From the NCBI RefSeq assembly GCF_900177625.1, contig NZ_FXAU01000003.1, forward strand, positions 186,001 through 250,000: 64,000 nucleotides of DNA, read 5' to 3'. The position numbers were made by a program, and so were the translations under genes. Under the pieces are notes generated by a model, which was not told the origin of the DNA, did no database searches, and was given only the letters and a program-made list of their open reading frames with translations. This stretch comes from Sphingobacterium psychroaquaticum (GTDB lineage Bacteria; Bacteroidota; Bacteroidia; Sphingobacteriales; Sphingobacteriaceae). Position 1 is the first letter of the stretch; each line of letters starts with the position of its first letter. Positions 43,455-55,259 of this stretch are shown piece after piece.

Positions 43455-44576
43455 CTAGTAGTTAATGACTTGTTCTTCCATTTGCGGCAACTCTCGGAAA
43501 TCGTACTTCTGTGTACGCAGCTGAGGCTCGAAGCCTGCTTCTAAGATTGCTTCCTGTATCGATCTCGAGGTAAAGCGATGTGGCGCTCCAGCGGCGGAAA
43601 CAACATTTTCTTCGATCATGATCGAACCAAAATCATTTGCACCGGCTTGCAAGCACAACTGCGCCGTACGTTTACCGACGGTTAACCAGGACGCTTGGAT
43701 ATTTTTAATATTAGGGAGCATAATACGACTTAAAGCTATCATGCGGATATATTCTTCACTCGTTACATTGTTCGTAATGCCACGTAAACGTTTTAGAAGG
43801 GTTCCGTCATCTTGGAATGGCCAAGGGATAAAGGCGATGAATCCATGGTTATCCGCTGGTTTTTCGGCTTGCACGTCGCGAATCCAAACCAAGTGTTCGA
43901 AACGTTCCTCGATAGTCTCGATATGACCAAACATCATCGTAGCTGAAGTTGGTAAGTTAATCTTGTGTGCTGCACGCATCACATCTAACCACTCTTGTCC
44001 GCCACATTTTCCTTTGGAGATCAAACGACGTACACGGTCGTTTAGAATTTCTGCTCCAGCTCCAGGTAGTGAGTCCAGTCCGGATTCCTTTAGTGCGGTT
44101 AGTACCTCTAAATGCGACATGCCTTCAAGTTTGGCAATATGCGCAATTTCGGGGGGGCCTAACGCGTGTAATTTTAGCGCTGGGTAAAGCTCTTTGAGCT
44201 GTTTGAAAATGGTAGCATAAAATGCTAAACCTAGATCAGGATGGTGTCCCCCTTGTAACAAAAGCTGATCACCACCGTACTTAAAAGTCTCTTCGATCTT
44301 TTGTTTGTAGGTTTCTATATCTGTGATGTAGCTGTCTTCGTGCCCCGGTCGACGGAAGAAGTTGCAGAATTTACAGTTCGCAATGCACACATTGGTCGTG
44401 TTTACATTCCGATCTATCTGCCAAGTTACCTTGCCGTGTGGTACTTGGATCTTGCGTAAAGTGTTGGCTACATATGTCAAATCTGCGGTTGCAGCATGGT
44501 GATATAAGTGGATGCCTTCCTCTTTGCTCAAGAACTCAAATTTGAGCGCGCGCGCTAATAATTCATCTACATTCAT
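43455..44576 (-). CDS. mqnC: Cyclic dehypoxanthinyl futalosine synthase (radical SAM, menaquinone synthesis)
   Basis: Catalyses ring formation in the futalosine route to menaquinone. The 373-residue protein shows the radical-SAM cluster motif CIANCKFC (CxxxCxxC). GGDQLLLQGGHHPDLGL, LDSLPGAGAEIL and NHGFIAFIPWPFQDDGT are typical of MqnC in the CofH/MqnC/MqnE group. I chose the ATG at 44576; the TTG three codons upstream is less likely. The gene forms an operon with scpB. Confidence 0.93.
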   Translation of the reverse strand: MNVDELLARALKFEFLSKEEGIHLYHHAATADLTYVANTLRKIQVPHGKVTWQIDRNVNTTNVCIANCKFCNFFRRPGHEDSYITDIETYKQKIEETFKYGGDQLLLQGGHHPDLGLAFYATIFKQLKELYPALKLHALGPPEIAHIAKLEGMSHLEVLTALKESGLDSLPGAGAEILNDRVRRLISKGKCGGQEWLDVMRAAHKINLPTSATMMFGHIETIEERFEHLVWIRDVQAEKPADNHGFIAFIPWPFQDDGTLLKRLRGITNNVTSEEYIRMIALSRIMLPNIKNIQASWLTVGKRTAQLCLQAGANDFGSIMIEENVVSAAGAPHRFTSRSIQEAILEAGFEPQLRTQKYDFRELPQMEEQVINY

Positions 44577-44730
44577 GGTAAGCAAACTTAGATAAAATTG
44601 CTTTTAATTGCAATTTTAATCGTATCGCTGACACCATCTTTTGTTCACGGAATAGGAGGGCGGATGGTACGGAGGGGGCAATGTTTTTTAGGATGCTTCC
44701 AAGTATTCGGGAAGTTGCCTATTATTGTAT

Positions 44731-45543
44731 ATGATTTCGTATGCACACGCTAAAATAAACATCGGTCTCGATATTACGGAGAAGAGAAAAGATGGTTACC
44801 ATAATTTGGAAACGGTATTCTATCCTTTTTCCCTGTATGATATTATCGAAATATCGGAAAAGGAAAATGGAGAAACTACGCTCGAGATTACGGGTTTAGA
44901 TTTAGCTGTCGATGCGGACAATTTGTGCCTAAAGGCTTTTCGATTACTTCAATCACGGTTTGATATTCCAAACCAACATATTCATCTACATAAGCAAATC
45001 CCATTTGGAGCAGGCTTAGGCGGGGGCTCTTCGGACGCTTCTACGTTGTTGAATATGCTAAATAAAAGGTATGGTTTGGAGATTCCGGAGATTGAATTGG
45101 AATCTTTAGCTGCAACCTTAGGCGCTGACTGTCCTTTTTTTATTCGTGATGTGCCAGCATATGCGGAAGGTATCGGGACGGAGCTGGAGGATATTGCATT
45201 GGACCTTTCGGCGTATTATATGGTTTTGGTTAAACCTCCCGTTAGTATCCCAACGGCAGAGGCGTATCGGCATGTTCAGCCACGCAAACCAGAACGCAAT
45301 TTACGGCAGTTGGTTCGATTACCGGTTCAAGAGTGGAAGTATCATATCAAGAATGATTTTGAAGAGTCTGTGTTTGCGCAATATCCATCTGTTCGGGAAC
45401 TGAAGTTGGCACTCTATGCACTGGGAGCGGTCTATGTTTCAATGTCGGGCTCTGGATCCGCAGTTTTCGCGATTTTTGATGAGAAGTGTAATATTGATGA
45501 ACTAGCTCCCTTGGGAACGATTTATTATCCGGTGACGTTGTAG
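44731..45543 (+). CDS. ispE: 4-diphosphocytidyl-2-C-methyl-D-erythritol kinase
   Basis: An ATP-dependent GHMP kinase of the MEP isoprenoid pathway, 270 residues. HAKINIGLDITEKRKDGYHNLETVFYP is the substrate motif, with Lys and the following DGYH. The ATP loop is IPFGAGLGGGSSDAS, and MSGSGSAVFAIF is the C-terminal GHMP motif. I chose the ATG at 44731. A -7-like TATTATTG ends four bases before it, again implying a leaderless message. The gene is divergent from mqnC. Confidence 0.95.
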   Translation: MISYAHAKINIGLDITEKRKDGYHNLETVFYPFSLYDIIEISEKENGETTLEITGLDLAVDADNLCLKAFRLLQSRFDIPNQHIHLHKQIPFGAGLGGGSSDASTLLNMLNKRYGLEIPEIELESLAATLGADCPFFIRDVPAYAEGIGTELEDIALDLSAYYMVLVKPPVSIPTAEAYRHVQPRKPERNLRQLVRLPVQEWKYHIKNDFEESVFAQYPSVRELKLALYALGAVYVSMSGSGSAVFAIFDEKCNIDELAPLGTIYYPVTL

Positions 45544-45854
45544 GTAGTTGGTAGATAGTTGATCGTAGTTGGTAGTTTTTTATAGGGCCACAAACCCCGA
45601 AGGGCTCAGCGTAGCTAAATCTTGTGTCTAGTAGTTAAGTGAGGTGCCTTTGTTATCTTGAGCTTGCCTGCAGTAGGCCGGTCTGTTGAAGGATTTATTC
45701 GTTGTTTAAGAGAGACGTTCATTCTTTACATGTTTCAATGGGTCTATATGACCGAAAAAGGCTCAGAATGAAACTAACGTTGTCATCCTGAGCCTGTCTG
45801 ACTGCCGTAGGCATGTCGAACGATCAAAGGTTCCTACAAACCAATAACCATGTG
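45544..45854. repeat. Intergenic repeat cluster
   Basis: I see no gene. TAGTTGGTAG-type repeats (45541-45580) are the inverse of the CTACCAACT tract at 30.7 kb. Two copies of a TCNTGAGC...GTAGGC... element lie at about 45653-45692 and 45779-45830. The second contains GTCATCCTGAGCCTGTCTG, a dispersed intergenic motif that I recall from other Bacteroidota. Confidence 0.7.
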
Positions 45855-47036
45855 TTAAACTAATTCAGCGATAAAGTTTCCAGGTTGATTAATCAGGTCT
45901 CGTTTTTCAATGATCTCTTGGAGGTTTATCTCCCCAATAACATACTTGAAGTCTTCGCTATAATAACGTTCGGAGATATTATTGAACTTAATATTCTCCA
46001 GTGTTGCCTCGTCCGTGTAACGTAAATAAACACGCAACACGTAATCTGTGCTGTATTGTATCTGCGTTGCATCGAGGTGTTTCTTATACTCGTATCTGTA
46101 GCCGTAACGGAGGGCCGTGATATCTGATAATACCGCTGATCCAGTCGGGTGGCCACCAGCCCCCTTACCAAAGAAGAATTGTTCATCGGCAAAGGCTGCT
46201 TTCACAACCACACCATTGTTTTCGTTCTCAACATTGTACAGCAGGTTGTCTGCGCTTATAAATTTCGGAAGCACATATAACACTACACGATTGTTGTCGA
46301 TTTCTTTCGCTAAAGGAATAAGCTTGATTTTGAAGTTCTTTTCTTTTGCGAAGCGAATATCTTGTGTGCCAAGCTTGTCGATACCAAGATTTAAGATTTT
46401 TTCCGGATCTACATAAATACCGTAGGCGTGTGATGCTACAATAGCTAACTTGTATTTTGGATCATAACCTCCGACATCTAAAATGGGGTCGGTCTCTGCA
46501 AAACCTAGCTCTTGTGCCTTTTTTAGCGCTCCCTCGTAGCTTTGGTTCTCATTAAATATTTTCGATAAAATATAGTTTGAGGAACCGTTAAATATACCAC
46601 TTACGGAATGCAAGAGCTCATTGTCGTAATATTCTTCCAGGTTACGAATAATTGGAATACTACCACATACGGCGCCTTCATAGAGCAGAGAGGTGCCATG
46701 TTCTTGTTGTATAGCCGCCAATTCCTCGAGGTGACAAGCAATCATTTTCTTATTTGCGGAGACCACATTCTTACCCGAACTTAAAGCACGCTTCGTGATC
46801 TCGAAAGCTGCTTCGGCATCGTCGATCAACTCGACAACGGTGTTGATCTCTGGGTCATTCAGGATAACATCAGCTTCTGTCGTAAATAACTCTGCAGGGA
46901 GACTTCTTTTCTTATCTGCATTTTTGATGACGAAGCGTTTTATTTCGAGGTTTAATTTTTTTGTCTTAATTATATCATACAGTCCTTGTCCTACGACACC
47001 AAAACCGAACATCCCGATGATTATTTTTTTACTCAT
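45855..47036 (-). CDS. hom: Homoserine dehydrogenase (monofunctional)
   Basis: Reduces aspartate semialdehyde to homoserine with NAD(P)H. The 393-residue protein starts with the nucleotide-binding GMFGFGVVGQGLYDII. It has VVSANKKMIACHLEELA, the catalytic region GIFNGSSNYILSKI and the substrate motif GFAETDPILDVGGYDPKYKLAI. There is no fused aspartokinase. It is the last gene of the methionine operon, nine bases after metX, and feeds homoserine to it. Confidence 0.95.
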   Translation of the reverse strand: MSKKIIIGMFGFGVVGQGLYDIIKTKKLNLEIKRFVIKNADKKRSLPAELFTTEADVILNDPEINTVVELIDDAEAAFEITKRALSSGKNVVSANKKMIACHLEELAAIQQEHGTSLLYEGAVCGSIPIIRNLEEYYDNELLHSVSGIFNGSSNYILSKIFNENQSYEGALKKAQELGFAETDPILDVGGYDPKYKLAIVASHAYGIYVDPEKILNLGIDKLGTQDIRFAKEKNFKIKLIPLAKEIDNNRVVLYVLPKFISADNLLYNVENENNGVVVKAAFADEQFFFGKGAGGHPTGSAVLSDITALRYGYRYEYKKHLDATQIQYSTDYVLRVYLRYTDEATLENIKFNNISERYYSEDFKYVIGEINLQEIIEKRDLINQPGNFIAELV

Positions 47037-47045
47037 TTTAAAGGT

Positions 47046-48104
47046 CTAGTTATATTGTTCTTTTATTGATTCATTAGTTGTTTTCGGTGTACGCTGAAGA
47101 AATTGTCCAATCACTTCAGTGAGTGTCTTGGTTTCAATAAGAAAACCATCATGGCCATAGAACGAATTAAGTTCATAGTAGGCTGCTCCAGGGATATTGT
47201 TTGCAATAAATTCCTGCTCTGATGACGGAAACAATACGTCTGTCGGTATACCAACAACAAGTGTCTTTGGGGTAAAAGACTGGAGCGTTTTGGCAACAGA
47301 ATCTCTGTTTCTACCCAAGTGATGGCTATCCATTGCTTTGGTCAGGTACCAATAACTATACGCGTTGAAGCGCTTCACCAGTTTATCGCCTTGGTATTGT
47401 TGGTACGAAGATGCTTTATAGCTATCTGATTTCTCTGCGTCTGTTTCTTCTTGGGTTTTGGTATAAGTCTGGTAGTTCCGATAGGAGAGGAGCGCTATAC
47501 TACGTGCGGCTTTTAAACCGTTCACCCCTCCATCTACGGTGTTACTAAAGAAGGTTGGATCAGCTGCAATAGAAAGCCGTTGACTTTCATTGAAGGCAAT
47601 GCCCCAAGGCGACGATTGTGCGCTGGTGCCGATTACAATGAGTTGATTTACAGCAATTGTTTTTGCGGCAACCCATTCCAGTGCTTGCTGTCCGCCCAGA
47701 GATCCACCAATCAATATTTCAATCTGTTGAATCCCAAGATAATCGGCTAATCGCTGATTTACCGCTACGATGTCACGGATTGTAAACTGTGGGAAATCTA
47801 AAAAATATGGATTTCCCGTTTGCTTGTTTATGCTCAATGGGTTTGTCGTACCGTAGTGCGAACCCAACACGTTGGCGCAAACAATAAAATAATCATGTGG
47901 ATTGAACAACTCATTTTCACCAAACAATCCCGGCCACCAATCGAATACATCGGAGTTTGCGGTTAGGGCATGGCATACCCATACCACATTGTCTTTCTTC
48001 TCGTTTAAGGTGCCATAGGTATGATAAGCTACTGTTAGCTCATCAATCGTGGCGCCATTTTCGAATTGGAAGGCTGTCTCCGATTTATAATATTTTAAAC
48101 TCAT
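47046..48104 (-). CDS. metX: Homoserine O-acetyltransferase
   Basis: Acetylates homoserine with acetyl-CoA in methionine synthesis. The 352-residue alpha/beta hydrolase shows the catalytic triad: nucleophile Ser135 in GGSLGGQQALEW, the Asp in VVGIPTDVLFP and the His in FYGHDGFL. The oxyanion region is WVCHALTANSD. An acetyl- rather than succinyl-transferase is inferred from overall MetX similarity. The gene lies between metY and hom and is under the SAM-I riboswitch. Confidence 0.95.
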   Translation of the reverse strand: MSLKYYKSETAFQFENGATIDELTVAYHTYGTLNEKKDNVVWVCHALTANSDVFDWWPGLFGENELFNPHDYFIVCANVLGSHYGTTNPLSINKQTGNPYFLDFPQFTIRDIVAVNQRLADYLGIQQIEILIGGSLGGQQALEWVAAKTIAVNQLIVIGTSAQSSPWGIAFNESQRLSIAADPTFFSNTVDGGVNGLKAARSIALLSYRNYQTYTKTQEETDAEKSDSYKASSYQQYQGDKLVKRFNAYSYWYLTKAMDSHHLGRNRDSVAKTLQSFTPKTLVVGIPTDVLFPSSEQEFIANNIPGAAYYELNSFYGHDGFLIETKTLTEVIGQFLQRTPKTTNESIKEQYN

Positions 48105-48147
48105 TCTTTACCTTAATCTTTCCCCTTTACTGTAAATTGTAGTTTTC

Positions 48148-49503
<1,356 letters not shown>

Positions 49504-49570
49504 CTAAGGGATGAAGGAGTGGTCGTTCTATACGAATGATAAGGAATGTAAAAAGAGGTTGGGTTACAAT

Positions 49571-49627
49571 TTATCCATTATCACGAACGACTAGCGCATT
49601 CGCATAGCCGAAGACATCGTACAACAT
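49571..49627 (-). CDS. Possible 18-codon leader reading frame before metY
   Basis: Between the riboswitch and metY an ATG at 49627 opens MLYDVFGYANALVVRDNG and a TAA. It contains no run of Met, Cys or other regulatory codons. Downstream, CCAACCT near 49552 can pair with AGGTTGG near 49502, which might form part of the expression platform. It may be a chance frame. Confidence 0.25.
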   Translation of the reverse strand: MLYDVFGYANALVVRDNG

Positions 49628-49700
49628 GTTGTTGTTCCGGTCGGATACAATAAGGACGTATTTGCTGAAATTTGTTTGATCGCTATCATTGTCTTATTTC

Positions 49701-49813
49701 ATTTATATGCTCCAAAGCGATATTGCTTTGGACAGGAATTGGCACCTTTTCAACTTCTATTGAAGGTTGCCAGTGGGTCATAGAGCCAGTCTCTCGCCAC
49801 TTCTTTATAAATC
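49701..49813 (-). promoter_or_regulatory. SAM-I riboswitch (S-box leader)
   Basis: On the minus strand the S-box core is clear: GAAGTGGCGAGAGACTGGC, then GACCCACTGGCAACC, then AAAAGGTGCCAATTCCTGTC. P1 is a perfect ATTTATA/TATAAAT pair (49806-49812 with 49701-49707). P4 is a CCAAAGC/GCTTTGG hairpin. It binds S-adenosylmethionine and controls the metY-metX-hom operon. The platform in the 240-base leader is not obvious. Confidence 0.92.
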
Positions 49814-49925
49814 AAGACCTGATAAAAGGTGTTGATTAGTGTACCACTAACGAAGTACTCCGCAAATATATGTTTTTTTGAAACATATGCAAAAGAAAAA
49901 AGTGTTTTTTTGAAATAGGTTAAAA

Positions 49926-49960
49926 AAAGAAAAAGCCCATCTCGTAATGGAGACGGGCTT
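49926..49960 (-). terminator. Intrinsic terminator of the tRNA-Phe pair
   Basis: Stem AAGCCCATCTC with GAGACGGGCTT (one mismatch), followed on the minus strand by TTTTTCTTTTTTT. Confidence 0.8.
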
Positions 49961-49966
49961 TTCTGG

Positions 49967-50039
49967 TGGTGCCAGCTGGATTCGAACCAGCGACACAAGG
50001 ATTTTCAGTCCTTTGCTCTACCGACTGAGCTATGGCACC
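49967..50039 (-). tRNA. tRNA-Phe (anticodon GAA), copy 1
   Basis: 73-base cloverleaf: acceptor GGTGCCA/TGGCACC, D-stem GCTC/GAGC, anticodon stem AAGGA/TCCTT with loop CTGAAAA (GAA), T-loop TTCGAAT. CCA is not encoded. It is identical in sequence to copy 2. Confidence 0.96.
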
Positions 50040-50079
50040 TTTTAGCTTTGTTTTGAACCTGTGCTAAGCAGGTTTTGGG

Positions 50080-50152
50080 TGGTGCCAGCTGGATTCGAAC
50101 CAGCGACACAAGGATTTTCAGTCCTTTGCTCTACCGACTGAGCTATGGCACC
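50080..50152 (-). tRNA. tRNA-Phe (anticodon GAA), copy 2
   Basis: Same 73 bases as copy 1, lying 113 bases further on. The flanking bases GG before and TTTT after also agree, which suggests a recent tandem duplication. This copy is transcribed first. Confidence 0.96.
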
Positions 50153-50312
50153 TTTTTACAATAATTGTTTTCCTTTATTGTGTTGCAAATGTAGGTTCTT
50201 TTTTTGAATTCTAAAATTTTTGAGACAATTATTTTCGAGGTTTATTTCAACCTCTTGATTCTTATTGAGATAAAATTACATCAAATAAACATACCAATTA
50301 CTCAAATTAGGC

Positions 50313-50320
50313 TATCTTTG
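50313..50320 (+). promoter_or_regulatory. -7 element of mnmA
   Basis: TATCTTTG followed by CAC is an exact match. It ends 17 bases before the mnmA ATG. Confidence 0.65.
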
Positions 50321-50337
50321 CACTTCACAAAAATAAT

Positions 50338-51429
50338 ATGAGTAAAAGAGGTAGAGTTTTAGTGGCAATGAGTGGTGGGGTTGATAGTTCTGTCGCTGCT
50401 GTGATGTTACATGAACAAGGGTACGAGGTGATCGGTATCACGATGAAAACTTGGGATTATGCGTCGGCAGGCGGATCGTCCAAGGAAACGGGATGCTGTA
50501 GCCTGGATAGTATCAATGATGCCCGCTCTTTAGCCGTAGGTTATGGTTTCCCACATTATATATTAGATATCAGAGATGAGTTTGGCGATTATGTGATCGA
50601 TAACTTCGTCGACGAGTATATTGCCGGACGCACACCAAATCCATGCGTCTTGTGCAACACGCATATCAAATGGTCTGCATTGATGAAGCGTGCGGATAAG
50701 CTCGATTGCGAATTTATCGCGACGGGGCACTATGCGAATATCCGGATGCACGATAACGGCCGATACGTCATCTCTAAAGGAAGAGATGAAAATAAAGACC
50801 AGTCTTATGTGTTGTGGGGTGTTTCACAAGAGAATCTCGCGCGCACGCAATTTCCATTAGGGAATTTCACCAAAAAGGAAATTCGCCAAATGGCATTGGA
50901 TATGGGGCAGGCGGAATTGGCACAGAAGTCAGAAAGCTATGAGATATGTTTTGTGCCGGAAAACGACTATAGAGCCTTTTTAAGACACAAACGTCCGTCC
51001 CTTGATGAGGAAATTGGTCCAGGAAATTTTATCTTGTCTGATGGAACCGTAGTTGGTAAGCATATTGGTTACCCTTACTTCACGATCGGACAACGTAAAG
51101 GGCTAGGTATTGCATTGGGAAAACCAATGTTTGTAATCGAAATCCTTCCAGAGAGCAACTCGGTCGTGTTGGGCGAGGAGCATGAGCTCGAAAAATCACA
51201 GGCTTTCGTTCGGGATATCAATCTTGTTAAATATGCCTCCTTAGAAGAGCCGATGGAAGCGATTACAAAAATCAGATATAAAGATGCTGGTGCGCAGTCT
51301 ATTTTGACGCAACAAGGCAATATTATGCAGGTGGATTTTACGCACAATGTAAAAGGGATTGCCCCAGGGCAGTCGGCTGTATTCTATGAAGGAAACGATC
51401 TCCTTGGAGGCGGGTTCTTAATGAAGTAA
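50338..51429 (+). CDS. mnmA: tRNA-specific 2-thiouridylase
   Basis: Installs the 2-thio group on U34 of tRNA-Lys, tRNA-Glu and tRNA-Gln. The 363-residue protein has the PP-loop AMSGGVDSSVAA. The two catalytic cysteines are Cys103 (NPCVLCN) and Cys204 (SYEICFVPEND). FATGHYA-like IATGHYANI and the C-terminal FTIGQRKGLGIALGKPMFV also match. The gene stands alone and ends in a palindromic terminator shared with the convergent gap gene. Confidence 0.96.
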   Translation: MSKRGRVLVAMSGGVDSSVAAVMLHEQGYEVIGITMKTWDYASAGGSSKETGCCSLDSINDARSLAVGYGFPHYILDIRDEFGDYVIDNFVDEYIAGRTPNPCVLCNTHIKWSALMKRADKLDCEFIATGHYANIRMHDNGRYVISKGRDENKDQSYVLWGVSQENLARTQFPLGNFTKKEIRQMALDMGQAELAQKSESYEICFVPENDYRAFLRHKRPSLDEEIGPGNFILSDGTVVGKHIGYPYFTIGQRKGLGIALGKPMFVIEILPESNSVVLGEEHELEKSQAFVRDINLVKYASLEEPMEAITKIRYKDAGAQSILTQQGNIMQVDFTHNVKGIAPGQSAVFYEGNDLLGGGFLMK

Positions 51430-51462
51430 AAAAAAGCGGCAATCTAGATTGCCGCTTTTTTT
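51429..51462. terminator. Bidirectional terminator between mnmA and gap
   Basis: A perfect 34-base palindrome centred on TCTAGA, with GCGGCAATCT arms and A/T runs on both sides. Confidence 0.92.
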
Positions 51463-51470
51463 ATGTGATA

Positions 51471-53319
<1,849 letters not shown>

Positions 53320-53329
53320 ATTTATTATA

Positions 53330-54325
53330 CTAAAAAGCCATAATTTTTGCAATTTCCACTAGGTCTTCATTAAGCTTCAATTCTTTTTTACTCAATGCTT
53401 CTTCCAGTGGGGTGGTCACCATATTCGAACCACGGATTCCGATTGTTACCCGATTGTTCCCTTTAAGGAGTTCGTTTACAGCGGTGTATCCCATGCGCGT
53501 AGCCAGTACACGATCGGCGCTACTTGGTGAGCCGCCACGTTGCAGGTGTCCTAATATACTAACTTTTGTATCATAGTAATCGAATTTTTCGTTCACCCTT
53601 TTGGCCACATTGCTCGCTCCACCGTTTTTGTCCCCTTCGGCAACAATAACAATCATGGATGACTTATTGCGGTCTGCAGCGTGCTCCAACATCTCAATAA
53701 GCTCATCTATAGCGGTATCTTTCTCCGGAAGTAAAATAGCTTCCGCACCTCCCGCTACACCGGCATTCAGCGCGATACATCCAGAGTCACGCCCCATTAC
53801 TTCGATAAAGAAAAGACGGTTGTGCGAAGCCGCTGTATCTCGTATTTTATCGATTGCATCAATCACTGTATTATTTGCTGTATCGTAACCGATAGTCAAA
53901 TCTGTTCCGTTTAGATCGTTATCGATCGTGCCCGGAATACAGACAACAGGTATATCATACTCCCGGGAGAAAATCTCTGCTCCCGTAAATGTTCCATCAC
54001 CACCAATAGCTACTAACGCATCAATACCTGCTTTTCTTATATTCTCATATGCTTTTGCTCTTCCTTCTTCGGTTCTAAATTCCAGACATCTTGCTGTTTT
54101 TAAAACCGTACCACCTTTTTGAATGATGGAACTAACCGATCGACTGGTCATGTCAAACATGCTATCTTCAATCATCCCTTGGTAACCGTGATAGATACCG
54201 GTCACCTTTTTTCCGTTATACAAAGCTGTTCTTACCGCTGCGCGAATGGCCGCGTTCATGCCCGGGGCATCCCCGCCAGAAGTAAAAACGCCAATTCTAT
54301 TGATTTCTTTCACTCGATTGCTCAT
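53330..54325 (-). CDS. pfkA: 6-phosphofructokinase (ATP-dependent)
   Basis: Phosphorylates fructose 6-phosphate in glycolysis. The 331-residue length fits the bacterial PfkA. GVFTSGGDAPGMNAAIRA opens the ATP site, and GGDGTFTGA (108-116) has the Gly that marks ATP use rather than pyrophosphate. The catalytic Asp135 and Asp137 are in PGTIDNDLNGTD. It is the first gene of a pfkA-BadF-gap operon, divergent from a Nudix-related regulator with a palindrome between them. Confidence 0.97.
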   Translation of the reverse strand: MSNRVKEINRIGVFTSGGDAPGMNAAIRAAVRTALYNGKKVTGIYHGYQGMIEDSMFDMTSRSVSSIIQKGGTVLKTARCLEFRTEEGRAKAYENIRKAGIDALVAIGGDGTFTGAEIFSREYDIPVVCIPGTIDNDLNGTDLTIGYDTANNTVIDAIDKIRDTAASHNRLFFIEVMGRDSGCIALNAGVAGGAEAILLPEKDTAIDELIEMLEHAADRNKSSMIVIVAEGDKNGGASNVAKRVNEKFDYYDTKVSILGHLQRGGSPSSADRVLATRMGYTAVNELLKGNNRVTIGIRGSNMVTTPLEEALSKKELKLNEDLVEIAKIMAF

Positions 54326-54341
54326 TTTAGGTTTTACGAAT

Positions 54342-54364
54342 ATAGTGTGTATTTCTTACACTAT
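54342..54364. promoter_or_regulatory. Palindromic operator candidate between pfkA and the Nudix-like regulator
   Basis: ATAGTGT (54342-54348) and ACACTAT (54358-54364) form a perfect seven-base inverted repeat with a nine-base spacer, 17 bases before the pfkA ATG. NrtR-type regulators bind palindromes of about this size near their own gene, so it is a plausible binding site. Confidence 0.5.
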
Positions 54365-54446
54365 TAAATTTTTTTTGTTTTTTTTAGGTTTTAGTAATAT
54401 AATTAAGGTAGTTTTGTTACTAGTTAACAGGTAGGTAATACTAACT

Positions 54447-54454
54447 TAAATTTG
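54447..54454 (+). promoter_or_regulatory. -7 element of the Nudix-like regulator gene
   Basis: TAAATTTG is an exact TAnnTTTG match, ending nine bases before the TTG start codon at 54463. The leader would be only a few bases. Confidence 0.55.
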
Positions 54455-54462
54455 AGATTGTT

Positions 54463-55125
54463 TTGCAGACACATTTTACCATCGACTGCGTAGTTTATAG
54501 TTTTTTTGAGGGGGATTTACAGGTATTGCTCACGGAGCGTAATGAGTATCCATACAAAGATTGGTGGGCTTTGCCCGGATTTTTTGTCGGGAATCTGGAA
54601 GAGATGGAGGATGCTGTGAAACGTATTTCTTATGAACTTACTGGACTGAAAGATGTCTTTATGGAGCAGCTTGGGGCATTTGCAGGTGTAAAGCGTCATC
54701 CACAAGGACGTATTCTAACGGTTGCATATTCTACTATTGTGCGCTATGATGATGTGAAGTCACAGATTAAACCTGTTACTGACTATATGCGACAAGCAAA
54801 ATGGTTTCCGGTTAAAGAGCTTCCAGAATTGGCTTTTGACCATAAGGAAATTATAGATAAGAGTTTGCAGAAGTTAAAATCTACGGTTAATTATTCTACT
54901 GCGGTGTACGAGTTATTGCCGGAGAAATTTACGCTGACCCAACTGCAACAAGTGTATGAGTCTATTCTAAATAAGGAGCTGGATAAGCGGAATTTTAGAA
55001 AAAAGATAGCCAATCTTGGTTTTTTAAAAGAACTTCCCGAGGTTCAAAAAGGAGTTTCCTACCGGGCAGCTCGTCTTTACAAATTCGATAAAAGAAAATT
55101 TCAGAAGTCTTTTGGTGTAGAGTAA
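54463..55125 (+). CDS. Nudix-related transcriptional regulator (NrtR-like)
   Basis: A 220-residue protein. The N-terminal Nudix fold (about residues 5-135: QTHFTIDCVVYSFFEGDLQVLLTERNEYPYKDWWALPGFFV) is followed by a winged helix (about 150-220: FTLTQLQQVYESILNKELDKRNFRKKIANLGFL). The Nudix box reads GFFVGNLEEMEDAVKRISYELTGL and lacks the REUxEE glutamates, so hydrolase activity is unlikely. This agrees with NrtR-type regulators that use the fold as a ligand sensor. The start is TTG; an in-frame stop seven codons upstream leaves no ATG. Being divergent from pfkA, it probably regulates glycolysis in response to a sugar phosphate or nucleotide sugar; the ligand is unknown. Confidence 0.85.
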   Translation: MQTHFTIDCVVYSFFEGDLQVLLTERNEYPYKDWWALPGFFVGNLEEMEDAVKRISYELTGLKDVFMEQLGAFAGVKRHPQGRILTVAYSTIVRYDDVKSQIKPVTDYMRQAKWFPVKELPELAFDHKEIIDKSLQKLKSTVNYSTAVYELLPEKFTLTQLQQVYESILNKELDKRNFRKKIANLGFLKELPEVQKGVSYRAARLYKFDKRKFQKSFGVE

Positions 55126-55213
55126 TGTAGCTAATAGCCTGCTTTTATTGCTTAAATTACGTTAAAATTACAATTTGCGCTTGATTCTTTGTGCGTAAAC
55201 CATTTTGTTTTTA

Positions 55214-55221
55214 TATTTTTG
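55214..55221 (+). promoter_or_regulatory. -7 element of the TetR-RND operon
   Basis: TATTTTTG is an exact match with TTTG 22 bases upstream (55188-55191). An imperfect inverted repeat (TTTGCGC at 55174, GCGTAAA at 55193) overlaps the -33 side and could be the TetR operator. Confidence 0.5.
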
Positions 55222-55259
55222 AACGTTTTTAGAAAAAAGTCAAAAAGTTTAAAGTAAAA

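Noticed and set aside
49750..49998. Open frame overlapping the SAM-I riboswitch and a tRNA-Phe terminator
   Set aside because: The sequence is explained by the structured RNA elements; the translated product has no coherent features.
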